Source: Bacillota bacterium
Lineage (GTDB): Bacteria > Bacillota > Clostridia > Lachnospirales > Lachnospiraceae
Direction: 5' to 3'
DNA: 6,188 nt
Assembly (NCBI GenBank): GCA_023398855.1
Contig: JAEWRS010000049.1
Span: 1 to 6,188 of the forward strand
The notes below the pieces were generated by a model that did not search any database, was not told the origin of the DNA, and worked only from the letters and a program-made list of their open reading frames with translations. This document shows positions 1-5,894 of the stretch, in pieces. Numbering within the stretch: position 1 is the stretch's first letter; each line of letters opens with the position of its first letter. The position numbers and the translations under genes were made by a program.

Positions 1-144
1 CTTCATGTCTTTGGAGCGGATACTGCTAAGCATATCGCAGCACATGCAAAGGATATTAAATCTGCCGGAGCAGTATATTGTGACTGCCCTGCATGTTCAG
101 CTGTTGCAGCAATTCTTGATAAAAAAGATATGCTTATTAATTAA
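1..144 (+). CDS. C-terminal fragment of a CDCPAC-motif protein, possibly glycine/betaine reductase component C subunit (GrdD-like)
   Basis: The window opens inside this gene: frame 1 is open for 47 codons and stops at 142-144. The tail reads ...KSAGAVYCDCPACSAVAAIL..., with three cysteines (CDCPAC) 16 to 21 residues from the C-terminus. From memory of the family, the alpha subunit of glycine/sarcosine/betaine reductase component C carries an active-site cysteine close to its C-terminus, and the length of tail after the motif fits. In that complex the subunit forms an acetyl-thioester that is released as acetyl phosphate. This assignment is tentative because only the last 47 residues are visible and other Cys-motif enzymes are not excluded. 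A strong terminator 39 bases downstream shows that this is the last gene of its transcript, unrelated to the ars operon. Confidence 0.45.
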   Translation, partial: LHVFGADTAKHIAAHAKDIKSAGAVYCDCPACSAVAAILDKKDMLIN

Positions 145-182
145 TCAGAAAAACCAGATTTACAACCAATATTTGTTACACG

Positions 183-213
183 GGCATCAATCATTTCTGA
201 TTGATGCCTTTTT
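183..213 (+). terminator. Rho-independent terminator
   Basis: A perfect 11-bp stem (ggcatcaatca / tgattgatgcc) with a 4-base loop (tttc) is followed directly by five T residues. It lies 39 bases after the stop codon of the gene ending at 144 and should end that transcript. Confidence 0.93.
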
Positions 214-417
214 AATATTGATTCCTGGAAATTTAATTGGAAAAGAACCAGATGGTTTTTTAGGAGAAAATCAGAAACCCTGGATTAAGATTAAGAATTT
301 TAACCCTGCGAAAAATATTGGTAGAAACAGCCTGCAGAGTATTTGAAAAAACTCAGCGATGTTTTGCGATTGTTTAAAGCGGCAGAAGAGTAATTACATA
401 TAAAAATAGTAAATTAA
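214..417. other. Intergenic stretch without a recognisable gene
   Basis: This AT-rich stretch between the terminator and the next promoter shows no open frame with a ribosome binding site on either strand. A short imperfect direct repeat (gcgatgtttt then gcgattgttt) occurs near 357-376. I see no RNA gene in it. Confidence 0.5.
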
Positions 418-446
418 TTGAAATTATGGAATTATTATGATATTAT
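418..446 (+). promoter_or_regulatory. Putative sigma-A promoter for the exported-protein gene
   Basis: TTGAAA (418-423) and TATTAT (441-446) are separated by 17 bases, a good match to the vegetative consensus. Transcription would start near 453, leaving a very short leader in front of the Shine-Dalgarno at 455-461. That is unusual, and the AT-rich background makes a chance match possible. Confidence 0.45.
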
Positions 447-469
447 GTTATAAAAAGGAGGTTTCATGT

Positions 470-943
470 ATGAAGGGGTTATTCAGGGTTATATTTACAA
501 CAATATTACTTGCTGGTATGTTAATTATTCCTGCTAGCGCAGCCGAAGATCAAGCTGTTAACTGGGGTGATACAAATTATCAGATAATGGTACCAGGTTT
601 TATTGAGGGAAGAGATATTACAATTAACGGCCAAACTACATCTGCAATTGTAGTTCAAAAGCCAGAAAAGAATAATGATAACAGGTATCACATATTTGAT
701 ATCGTAACAACTAATACCAATGCAATGACCATTACATCAACTGTTTATAATTCTAATGAAGAATATGCAGGAGATTTAATGACTGATCTTGAAAATGGCC
801 GTGTCAGCTACGTTCCAGCTTTGTTAGAAGATTTTGAAAGTTTATCCAAAGAGCCTATGTATTTTGGATTTTCATTTCGGGATAAAGATTGGAATGAAAT
901 TTATAAATTCCCCATTTGGATAGTATTCGAAGATAAAAAATAA
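470..943 (+). CDS. Small exported protein of unknown function
   Basis: The product has 157 residues. The start at 470 is chosen because AAGGAGG (455-461) lies 8 bases upstream; an in-frame ATG at 437 would come before that site and has none of its own. Residues 1-24 form a typical signal peptide: a Lys/Arg n-region (MKGLFR), a hydrophobic core, and a signal peptidase I site ASA|AE after Ala24. The mature part of about 133 residues has no cysteine, no lipobox and no second membrane segment. It is rich in Asn, Asp, Glu and Thr with alternating hydrophobic positions, which suggests a small soluble beta-rich domain. I do not recognise the family. It has its own probable promoter and is followed by a hairpin at 998-1040, so it is probably monocistronic and not part of the ars operon. 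Confidence 0.8.
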   Translation: MKGLFRVIFTTILLAGMLIIPASAAEDQAVNWGDTNYQIMVPGFIEGRDITINGQTTSAIVVQKPEKNNDNRYHIFDIVTTNTNAMTITSTVYNSNEEYAGDLMTDLENGRVSYVPALLEDFESLSKEPMYFGFSFRDKDWNEIYKFPIWIVFEDKK

Positions 944-997
944 GTTGTCGTTGATTGTTGGAGTTTCTAAAATTACAGTATAAATTATTATAAGACG

Positions 998-1040
998 GGG
1001 CTATTGTTAAAGTAGATTTATCTATGATAACAAATAGTCC
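998..1040 (+). terminator. Long imperfect hairpin, possible terminator of the 470-943 gene
   Basis: The arm gggctattgtta (998-1009) pairs with taacaaatagtcc (1028-1040) through 12 pairs, with one bulged A and one G-U pair. A smaller stem (taga / tcta, 1013-1016 with 1021-1024) sits in the loop. The tail that follows (tgttatttgc) is only moderately T-rich, so an intrinsic terminator is plausible but not certain. An mRNA-stabilising hairpin or the remnant of an inverted-repeat element would look similar. Confidence 0.4.
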
Positions 1041-1119
1041 TGTTATTTGCGTTCCATAGTAGTAATGGTTAAAACAGCAGAAGCTTTAACCGAAAAAATT
1101 GATAAATATTAAAATTATG

Positions 1120-1148
1120 TTGACATTTCTAATCTTGTGGCATATTAT
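1120..1148 (+). promoter_or_regulatory. ars operon promoter upstream of arsR
   Basis: A consensus -35 TTGACA (1120-1125) is followed after exactly 17 bases by TATTAT (1143-1148). The predicted transcription start near 1155 falls inside the palindrome at 1151-1172, as expected for a repressible ars promoter. Confidence 0.8.
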
Positions 1149-1150
1149 AA

Positions 1151-1172
1151 CATATAGAAAATATTCTATGTG
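1151..1172 (+). promoter_or_regulatory. Putative ArsR operator 1
   Basis: An imperfect palindrome is centred on aata: atagaa (1154-1159) and ttctat (1164-1169) are perfect inverted copies, extended by CA / TG with one mismatch between. It begins two bases after the -10 hexamer and covers the likely transcription start. ArsR/SmtB-family operators are AT-rich dyads of this kind, and 19 of 23 bases recur before acr3 (1575-1597), which supports a real site. Confidence 0.7.
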
Positions 1173-1182
1173 AGGTTGTACT

Positions 1183-1497
1183 ATGGAAGAAAAATATATT
1201 CAAAATGCCAAAGTCCTTAAGGCTTTGTCCGATCCAAAACGATTACGAATTGTTGATATGCTTTCTTGTGGGGAGCTTTGCGCCTGTAGTATTTTGGAAA
1301 AGTTTCATATTACCCAGCCAACCTTATCTCATGATATGAAAGTGTTGATGGCCGCTGGTTTAGTGAAAGCAAGGCCGGAGGGTAAATGGATTTATTACTC
1401 ATTGGATGATGAACGCCTAGAAGCTTTTTATCAGCAGTTAGGAGAGGTATTCACCTCAGACCCCGATTGCATTTGCCATCGTAAAGGTGGTGATTAA
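1183..1497 (+). CDS. arsR: ArsR, As(III)/Sb(III)-responsive transcriptional repressor
   Basis: A winged-helix repressor of the ArsR/SmtB family, 104 residues, a usual length. It binds the ars promoter as a dimer and is released by arsenite or antimonite. The inducer motif ELCACSIL (residues 31-38) matches the classical ELCVCDL motif, with Cys33 and Cys35 as presumed As(III) ligands; Cys29 may be a third. The recognition helix segment is ITQPTLSHDMKVLMAAGLV, and the wing follows at RPEGKWIYYSL. The tail ends in CICHRKGGD, adding Cys96 and Cys98, which could form a further metal site. The ATG at 1183 has GAGG (1172-1175) 7 bases upstream. It is the first gene of the operon and probably autoregulated through the dyads at 1151-1172 and 1575-1597. 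Two stop codons in a row (TAA TAG) end it. Confidence 0.95.
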   Translation: MEEKYIQNAKVLKALSDPKRLRIVDMLSCGELCACSILEKFHITQPTLSHDMKVLMAAGLVKARPEGKWIYYSLDDERLEAFYQQLGEVFTSDPDCICHRKGGD

Positions 1498-1500
1498 TAG

Positions 1501-1542
1501 ATGTGTTACTGTCACCGCAGCTGTCGGTGTCATGTTCCTTAG
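1501..1542 (+). CDS. Possible Cys/His-rich 13-residue micropeptide (leader peptide candidate) before acr3
   Basis: ATG at 1501 opens a 13-codon frame, MCYCHRSCRCHVP, ending in TAG at 1540-1542. It contains four cysteines and two histidines. It is in frame with arsR and follows its TAA TAG stops directly. The sequence aaaggtgg, inside the last arsR codons, lies about 10 bases upstream and could serve as a ribosome binding site through translational coupling. The CYCHR stretch resembles the ArsR tail CICHR, so an alternative is a relic of a longer or duplicated ArsR C-terminus. Nothing proves translation. Its position over alternative hairpins upstream of the efflux gene suggests a leader peptide, which is inference. 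Confidence 0.35.
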   Translation: MCYCHRSCRCHVP

Positions 1543-1558
1543 GGGATATTTGGCACCG
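1510..1558 (+). promoter_or_regulatory. Competing hairpins in the arsR-acr3 leader
   Basis: The segment cggtgtca (1525-1532) can pair with tggcaccg (1551-1558; 8 pairs, one G-U). Its cggtg part can instead pair with caccg (1513-1517; 5 pairs, 7-base loop). The two structures exclude each other, as in attenuator-type leaders. No T-run follows the second stem on the + strand, so it is not an obvious terminator. Confidence 0.35.
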
Positions 1559-1580
1559 ATAAAAAAATTGTCGTTATATA
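1550..1580 (+). promoter_or_regulatory. Weak secondary promoter candidate for acr3
   Basis: TTGGCA (1550-1555) is followed after 18 bases by TTATAT (1574-1579), or after 19 by TATATA. Both hexamers are imperfect and the spacing is slightly long. The match is supported mainly by the operator-like palindrome that overlaps the -10. Confidence 0.35.
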
Positions 1581-1597
1581 GAAAAAATTCAATATGA
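1575..1597 (+). promoter_or_regulatory. Putative ArsR operator 2, before acr3
   Basis: This 23-base stretch matches 1151-1173 at 19 of 23 positions in the same orientation, with the core tatagaaaa and the half-site ttc kept. It lies 15 bases before the acr3 start and abuts the Shine-Dalgarno AGGAG (1599-1603). A second ArsR site could repress an internal promoter or act as a roadblock to transcription from the arsR promoter. Confidence 0.6.
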
Positions 1598-1612
1598 CAG
1601 GAGCATAATTAT

Positions 1613-2674
1613 ATGAAATCAGATAAACAAACAGACATAGGCTTTTTTCAAAAATATCTCACCGTATGGGTTATTCTCTGTATGGTGATAGGCGTATTAA
1701 TAGGAAGGTTTCTGCCAGCTATCCCCGATTTTATGAATCAGTTTGAATATGCCAAAGTATCTATACCGATGGCAGTTTTAATCTGGCTGATGATTTACCC
1801 TATGATGATGAAAGTAGATTTTCAAAGTATTAAAAATGTCGGCAAAAATCCTAAAGGATTGTTTGTCACATGGATTACTAACTGGTTTATTAAACCATTT
1901 ACCATGTATGCAATCGCCTCACTGTTTTTCTTTGTGATTTTCAAAGCATTCATCTCGCCAGACTTGGCAACGCAATATCTGGCAGGCGCGGTGCTTTTGG
2001 GAGCTGCCCCATGTACTGCAATGGTTTTTGTGTGGAGTAGTTTAACGAAAGGGAATCCCGCTTATACCGTCGTACAGGTAGCAACCAATGACCTTATTAT
2101 TTTAGTAGCCTTTGTGCCCATTGTAAAATTTTTGCTCGGTGTTTCTAATGTAGCTGTGCCGTGGGATACTCTGATTTTATCGGTGGTGCTGTTTGTTGTA
2201 ATTCCACTGGTAGGTGGAATGCTGACCCGTACACTGGTAATCAAAAAGAGAGGGGAAGAATATTTTAACAATACTTTTGTTAATAAATTTGATGGTATTA
2301 CAACTATAGGACTATTATTAACGCTGGTACTGGTTTTTGCGTTCCAAGGTGAAACCATAATCCGCAATCCTCTACACATTGTCTTAATCGCAATACCACT
2401 GATTATTCAGACGTTCCTTATTTTCTTTATCGCTTACTTTGCCGCCCGACTGCTGAAGCTGCCCTACTCCATTTCCGCACCAGCAGGAATGATCGGCGCG
2501 TCCAACTTTTTTGAACTGTCTGTCGCTGTGGCAATCGCCCTGTTTGGCACCAGCTCCGCCGCTGCGCTTGCTACTACCGTCGGGGTCTTGACTGAAGTAC
2601 CCGTAATGCTTTTTCTTGTAAAAGTTGCTAATAAAACTACACATTGGTTCCCAGAATCCAATGCCAAACAATAA
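1613..2674 (+). CDS. acr3: Acr3-type arsenite efflux permease
   Basis: An integral membrane exporter of As(OH)3 in the bile/arsenite/riboflavin transporter (BART) superfamily. At 353 residues it has the usual Acr3 length, and about ten hydrophobic segments run from residue 14 to 340. Family signatures are present: PMAVLIWLMIYPMMMKVDF (52-70), GAAPCTAMVFVWS (130-142) with the conserved transport Cys134, ATNDLIILVAFVPIV (157-171), SNFFELSVAVAIALFG (297-312) and GVLTEVPVML (324-333), with Glu301 and Glu328 as conserved acidic membrane residues. AGGAG (1599-1603) lies 9 bases before the ATG. It can work alone, driven by membrane potential. The arsD-arsA pair downstream suggests ATP-coupled export, although ArsA is better known as a partner of the unrelated ArsB permease. 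Confidence 0.95.
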   Translation: MKSDKQTDIGFFQKYLTVWVILCMVIGVLIGRFLPAIPDFMNQFEYAKVSIPMAVLIWLMIYPMMMKVDFQSIKNVGKNPKGLFVTWITNWFIKPFTMYAIASLFFFVIFKAFISPDLATQYLAGAVLLGAAPCTAMVFVWSSLTKGNPAYTVVQVATNDLIILVAFVPIVKFLLGVSNVAVPWDTLILSVVLFVVIPLVGGMLTRTLVIKKRGEEYFNNTFVNKFDGITTIGLLLTLVLVFAFQGETIIRNPLHIVLIAIPLIIQTFLIFFIAYFAARLLKLPYSISAPAGMIGASNFFELSVAVAIALFGTSSAAALATTVGVLTEVPVMLFLVKVANKTTHWFPESNAKQ

Positions 2675-2708
2675 ATTGAGCTAAGTCATATTGATAAGGA
2701 GAATTTAT

Positions 2709-2828
2709 ATGGCTGGCGAATTTAGCATTAACAACATGAATGATGTATCAAACAACCAGCAGGCTGTTTACGGGTTAAATAATATGAACAGTACTACAGT
2801 GCCGTCTGGATATCTTGCGTACAATTAA
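2709..2828 (+). CDS. Asn-rich 39-residue small ORF between acr3 and arsD
   Basis: AAGGAG (2696-2701) lies 7 bases before ATG 2709, as good a ribosome binding site as those of the ars genes. The frame runs 39 codons to TAA at 2826-2828, starting MAGEFSINNMNDVSNNQQ. Nine of 39 residues are Asn, and an INNMND / LNNMNS near-repeat is visible. There is no cysteine, signal peptide or membrane segment. It begins 34 bases after acr3 and is probably cotranscribed with it. I do not recognise it. It could be a genuine small protein or the surviving N-terminus of a gene cut short; the strong ribosome binding site and a following non-coding-like stretch allow either. Confidence 0.5.
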   Translation: MAGEFSINNMNDVSNNQQAVYGLNNMNSTTVPSGYLAYN

Positions 2829-2934
2829 AGGGAAGTTCTCGAATGAAAGCCTAGCCTACACACCGCCTGCTAATTTGGAACGCTTCTTCATGGGACGCGA
2901 TTCTAAAATAAATTCAATGAAAGAAGGTGATTTT

Positions 2935-3312
2935 ATGAAAACAATGCAAATTTTCGAACCTGCTATGTGCTGCTCAACTGGACTTTGCGGAGTAGGAGTT
3001 GATACCGAATTACTTCGTATATCTACTGTTCTTGATACGTTGAAAAAGAACGGCGTAAACGTTGATCGCTTTAATCTCAACAGCGCACCAATGGAGTTTG
3101 TGAATAATAAGGTTGTGAATGACTTCATCAATGACAAAGGGCCGGACGGCTTGCCCGTTACCGTGATAGACGGAAAGATTGTATTGACCGGGAAATACCC
3201 CACCAATGCGGAATTTACGGAGTGGTTAGGTCTGTCCATCGATCTGCTGGGAAAACCAGTGGAAAAGGCACAGGGAAATGATGGCTGTTGCTGCAAAGGA
3301 GGTTGCTGCTAA
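2935..3312 (+). CDS. arsD: ArsD, arsenite metallochaperone
   Basis: ArsD takes up cytosolic As(III)/Sb(III) and hands it to ArsA, raising the affinity of the pump; it also has weak repressor activity in some systems. The product has 125 residues, the usual ArsD size, with a thioredoxin-like fold. The N-terminus MKTMQIFEPAMCCSTGLCG carries Cys12, Cys13 and Cys18, the three cysteines required for As(III) transfer. The C-terminus GCCCKGGCC holds the two vicinal cysteine clusters seen in many ArsD proteins (118-120 and 124-125). The ATG at 2935 is chosen over upstream in-frame codons because AAGAAGGTGA precedes it closely and the protein then aligns with the family from residue 1. The stop overlaps the translation signals of arsA. 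Confidence 0.95.
   Translation: MKTMQIFEPAMCCSTGLCGVGVDTELLRISTVLDTLKKNGVNVDRFNLNSAPMEFVNNKVVNDFINDKGPDGLPVTVIDGKIVLTGKYPTNAEFTEWLGLSIDLLGKPVEKAQGNDGCCCKGGCC
3295..3302 (+). promoter_or_regulatory. Shine-Dalgarno of arsA inside the arsD Cys-rich tail
   Basis: AAAGGAGG, a near-perfect anti-16S match, lies 11 bases before GTG 3314. The same bases encode Lys-Gly-Gly between the two cysteine clusters of ArsD. This supports the GTG as the arsA start and implies translational coupling. Confidence 0.7.
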
Positions 3313-3313
3313 A

Positions 3314-5050
3314 GTGAATTTATTTGATCCACGTACTATTAAACTTACAAAATATCTTTTCTATACCGGCAAGGGCGGCGTTGGTAAAACCAGCGTTGCC
3401 TGCGCCACCGCCGTATCGCTGGCAGACAGTGGAAAAAGGGTGCTGCTAATCAGTACCGACCCGGCATCTAATTTACAGGACGTCTTTTCTATGGAGTTAA
3501 CAAACAAGGGGACTCCGATTCCCGACGTGCCTAATTTAGTTGTGGCGAATCTTGACCCAATTAAAGCCGCAGCTGAATATCGGGAAAGCGTAATCGCACC
3601 TTATCGCGGCAAACTACCTGGCGCTGTTCTCGCTAACATGGAAGAACAGCTTTCCGGTTCCTGCACCGTGGAGATCGCGGCATTCAATGAATTTTCCAAT
3701 TTTATCACAGACGGCAAGGTACAACAGGAATATGACTATATTATTTTTGACACCGCGCCCACTGGTCACACTCTACGTATGCTCCAGCTTCCGTCCGCAT
3801 GGAGTGATTTTATCAGCGAGAGCACTCATGGTGCGTCCTGTTTGGGCCGGCTTTCCGGCTTGGAGAGCAAAAAAGCGATTTACAAGCAGGCTGTGGAAAC
3901 TCTGGCAGACGGAAACCTGACTACATTAATTCTTGTGACACGCCCCGAAACAGCACCGTTTAAAGAAGCAGCTCGGGCTTCCGGCGAGCTTTCCTCACTA
4001 GGGGTCCGGAATCAAATGCTGGTTATCAATGGTGTACTGACTGAATACAGCGACTCACTTTCTTTGAACCTGTTTGAAAAACAGAAGACTGCAATTAACA
4101 CTATGCCAGAAAGTTTACAAACGCTTCCGCTTCATATGGTGCCCTTACGTGCCTATAACATCACAGGGCTGGAAAATGTGCGAGCCTTACTGAATACTGA
4201 TCATGTAATTGTTCACACCGAAACGCTGAACACTGTTCATGTTCCTTCGTTGAATCATGTGATTGATGAACTGGCAACAAGCGGTAAGCGTGTTATTTTC
4301 ACGATGGGTAAAGGTGGCGTAGGTAAGACAACTGTTGCTGCTTCTGTTGCATTGAGTCTCGCAAAGCGTGGAGAAACAGTTCATCTTACAACCACCGATC
4401 CAGCTGCACATCTCAAATTTGTACTGGATGAAAACTGCGGCATTTCTATGAGCCATATTGACGAGGCCAAAGAGCTGAAAAAGTACCAGTCCGAAGTAAT
4501 AGGTAAGGCCCGTGCGTCTGGTATGAGCGATGGGGATATAGCCTATGTTGAGGAAGATCTGCGTTCTCCCTGTACTCAGGAAATAGCAGTGTTTCGTGCA
4601 TTTGCAGAAATAGTTGATAAAGCCGATGATCAGGTAGTGGTAATTGATACGGCGCCTACTGGTCATACCCTTCTTTTGCTGGAATCCACTCAAAGTTACA
4701 ATCATGAAATCCAGCGAACAAAAGGTGAAATCCCGGAATCCGTGCAGAAGCTTCTACCAAGGCTGAAATCTGATGAAACCGAAGTTCTTATTGTAACTCT
4801 GCCCGAAGCAACACCTGTTTATGAGGCATTGCGTTTGGAGGACGATTTGAAGCGTGCAGGAATATCCGCTAAGTGGTGGATTATCAATCAATCCTTGTAT
4901 GGCACACACACCACCAATCCAATGTTGGCAGCAAAAGCGGCAAATGAGGTTGAATGGCTTAACCGTGTTGATAAACATGCTGATGGTAAATTTGCGTTAA
5001 TTACATGGAGTGGCGAAGAAATCAAAGGCGACCGTTTGTTAACGCTTTGA
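3314..5050 (+). CDS. arsA: ArsA, arsenite/antimonite-stimulated ATPase
   Basis: The cytosolic ATPase of the arsenic pump; it receives As(III) from ArsD and drives export through the permease. With the GTG start it has 578 residues, the size of classical two-domain ArsA. Domain A1: Walker [10 protein letters not shown] (19-27) and signature [10 protein letters not shown] (146-155). Domain A2: Walker [10 protein letters not shown] (332-340) and DTAPTGHTL (445-453). The three metal-site cysteines are present in their contexts: [10 protein letters not shown] (Cys117), [11 protein letters not shown] (Cys176) and [11 protein letters not shown] (Cys420). GTG 3314 is preferred to ATG 3278 because it has AAAGGAGG upstream, lies one base after the arsD stop, and gives the family-like N-terminus [19 protein letters not shown]. 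The upstream ATG would add 12 residues read from the arsD tail in another frame. The gene looks intact. Confidence 0.95.
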   Translation: MNLFDPRTIKLTKYLFYTGKGGVGKTSVACATAVSLADSGKRVLLISTDPASNLQDVFSMELTNKGTPIPDVPNLVVANLDPIKAAAEYRESVIAPYRGKLPGAVLANMEEQLSGSCTVEIAAFNEFSNFITDGKVQQEYDYIIFDTAPTGHTLRMLQLPSAWSDFISESTHGASCLGRLSGLESKKAIYKQAVETLADGNLTTLILVTRPETAPFKEAARASGELSSLGVRNQMLVINGVLTEYSDSLSLNLFEKQKTAINTMPESLQTLPLHMVPLRAYNITGLENVRALLNTDHVIVHTETLNTVHVPSLNHVIDELATSGKRVIFTMGKGGVGKTTVAASVALSLAKRGETVHLTTTDPAAHLKFVLDENCGISMSHIDEAKELKKYQSEVIGKARASGMSDGDIAYVEEDLRSPCTQEIAVFRAFAEIVDKADDQVVVIDTAPTGHTLLLLESTQSYNHEIQRTKGEIPESVQKLLPRLKSDETEVLIVTLPEATPVYEALRLEDDLKRAGISAKWWIINQSLYGTHTTNPMLAAKAANEVEWLNRVDKHADGKFALITWSGEEIKGDRLLTL

Positions 5051-5063
5051 AAGGACGGAAGAT

Positions 5064-5330
5064 ATGGTAAAGGTAGCATTTATTTGTGTTCATAATTCTT
5101 GCCGTAGTCAAATTGCAGAGGCATTAGGCCGCCATCTAGCGGGTGATGTTATGGAATGCTATTCAGCAGGGACAGAAACCAAACCACAAATTAATCAAGA
5201 TGCTGTGCATCTAATGAAAAAGCTTTACAATATTGACATGGAGGCGACGCAATATAGCAAACTCTTGTATCATAATTATGCTCACACCCAAATGAATAGC
5301 AGTAAGCAAAAAACTAAAGTTTTCATTTAA
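5064..5330 (+). pseudogene. arsC: Truncated arsenate reductase ArsC (low-molecular-weight phosphatase type)
   Basis: Thioredoxin-coupled type ArsC reduces As(V) to As(III). The start has AAGGACGGAAG 13 to 3 bases upstream and lies 13 bases after arsA. Residues 1-67 are typical: the phosphatase loop CVHNSCRS (catalytic Cys8, Arg14), then [15 protein letters not shown] and MEATQYSKL. After about residue 67 (base 5264) the similarity ends abruptly, and 21 unrelated residues follow to the stop at 5328-5330. Family members are about 130-140 residues. The lost half holds the DP general-acid motif and the redox cysteines that relay the disulfide, so the product should be inactive. The break coincides with the point where minus-strand coding-like sequence begins, suggesting a deletion, insertion or chimeric join. 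Confidence 0.85.
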
Positions 5331-5828
5331 AAATTGCGTCAAGTTAAAGCTGGCCTCCTGGAGCAGTGGTTCTCCCATGATTTCAAAAGAAGGAATTGTG
5401 ACAATAAAATCAGTGGGAGAGAAGCCAAGAAACATTTCCACAAGCTGACCAATAAATCAATGGGAAAGAAGAGGAAACCAAGCCGATCTGAGAACCAGGA
5501 GAACAAATCATCAAAATTATCAACCATTTGACTGGTATTATCAGAAATATCATTTTGTATATCTTGACTGGCAGAATTAGCACCAGGAGACAAAATCTCT
5601 GCTGATGATGATGAACTAGAAAAATTAACCTAAACGACACCAGAAATTACAGTAGGAACTGACCCGGAAATAGTAGCGCCAATCTGATATACATCAACAT
5701 AACCAAGCTTAACGACACCCGAAACCTGAAAATCTCCATAATTCTGCACAAGTGAAAGCGAGAAAGAATATAAATCCCCGCAAGCAAAATAAAAGTAGCA
5801 GCGATATACAACAACGTTTAAATTTCAT
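5265..5828 (-). pseudogene. Decayed gene for a secreted or membrane protein, possibly from a filamentous phage
   Basis: Read on the minus strand, one protein can be followed through several frames. ATG at 5828-5826, with a G-run (5838-5834) upstream, gives MKF. Shifting frame gives a signal or membrane segment TLLYIAATFILLAGIYILS (about 5817-5761). Another shift near 5760 gives LVQNYGDFQVSGVVKLGYV and DVYQIGATISGSVPTVI, interrupted by TAG at 5632-5630. The same frame goes on through a Ser-rich linker and DNFDDLFSWFSDRLGFLFF. A shift near 5430 leads to PTDFIVTIPSFEIMGEPLL and a hydrophobic end, [17 protein letters not shown], cut at the arsC junction. The sense strand is strongly T-rich (28 T against 8 A in 5520-5461). 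An N-terminal signal, Ser-rich linker, hydrophobic C-terminus and T bias recall minor virion proteins of inoviruses. I could not name a family. Confidence 0.55.
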
Positions 5829-5894
5829 GAGAACCCCCAAACTACAGGGAAAAACCGAAAAATTTCCGACAAAACTCTGGAAGTCCGGGAGTCC

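Noticed and set aside
5..346. 113-codon + strand open frame near the window start
   Set aside because: It has no ribosome binding site and runs straight through the perfect terminator at 183-213. The real coding frame here is the one ending at 144.
2062..2671. Minus-strand open frames opposite acr3
   Set aside because: They lie wholly opposite a clearly coding gene, lack translation signals and have unnatural composition.
2815..2934. TTG start giving ArsD 40 extra residues
   Set aside because: No ribosome binding site precedes the TTG. ATG 2935 has one and gives the family-standard N-terminus.
2856..3296. 146-codon minus-strand open frame opposite arsD
   Set aside because: It is a shadow of arsD codons with no ribosome binding site, while arsD is unambiguous.
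3278..3313. ATG start giving ArsA 12 extra residues
   Set aside because: The extra residues come from the arsD Cys-rich codons in another frame. GTG 3314 has the better ribosome binding site and the family N-terminus.
3687..5079. Other-frame and minus-strand open frames within arsA
   Set aside because: They are shadows of arsA, whose frame carries all expected ATPase motifs.
5334..5531. 65-codon + strand open frame after arsC
   Set aside because: It is Lys/Asn/Ser-rich low-quality sequence, antisense to a convincing minus-strand protein; no ribosome binding site.
5410..5640. 76-codon minus-strand open frame
   Set aside because: It reads the wrong frame over the Ser-rich and FDDLFSWF segments that make sense in the adjacent frame.
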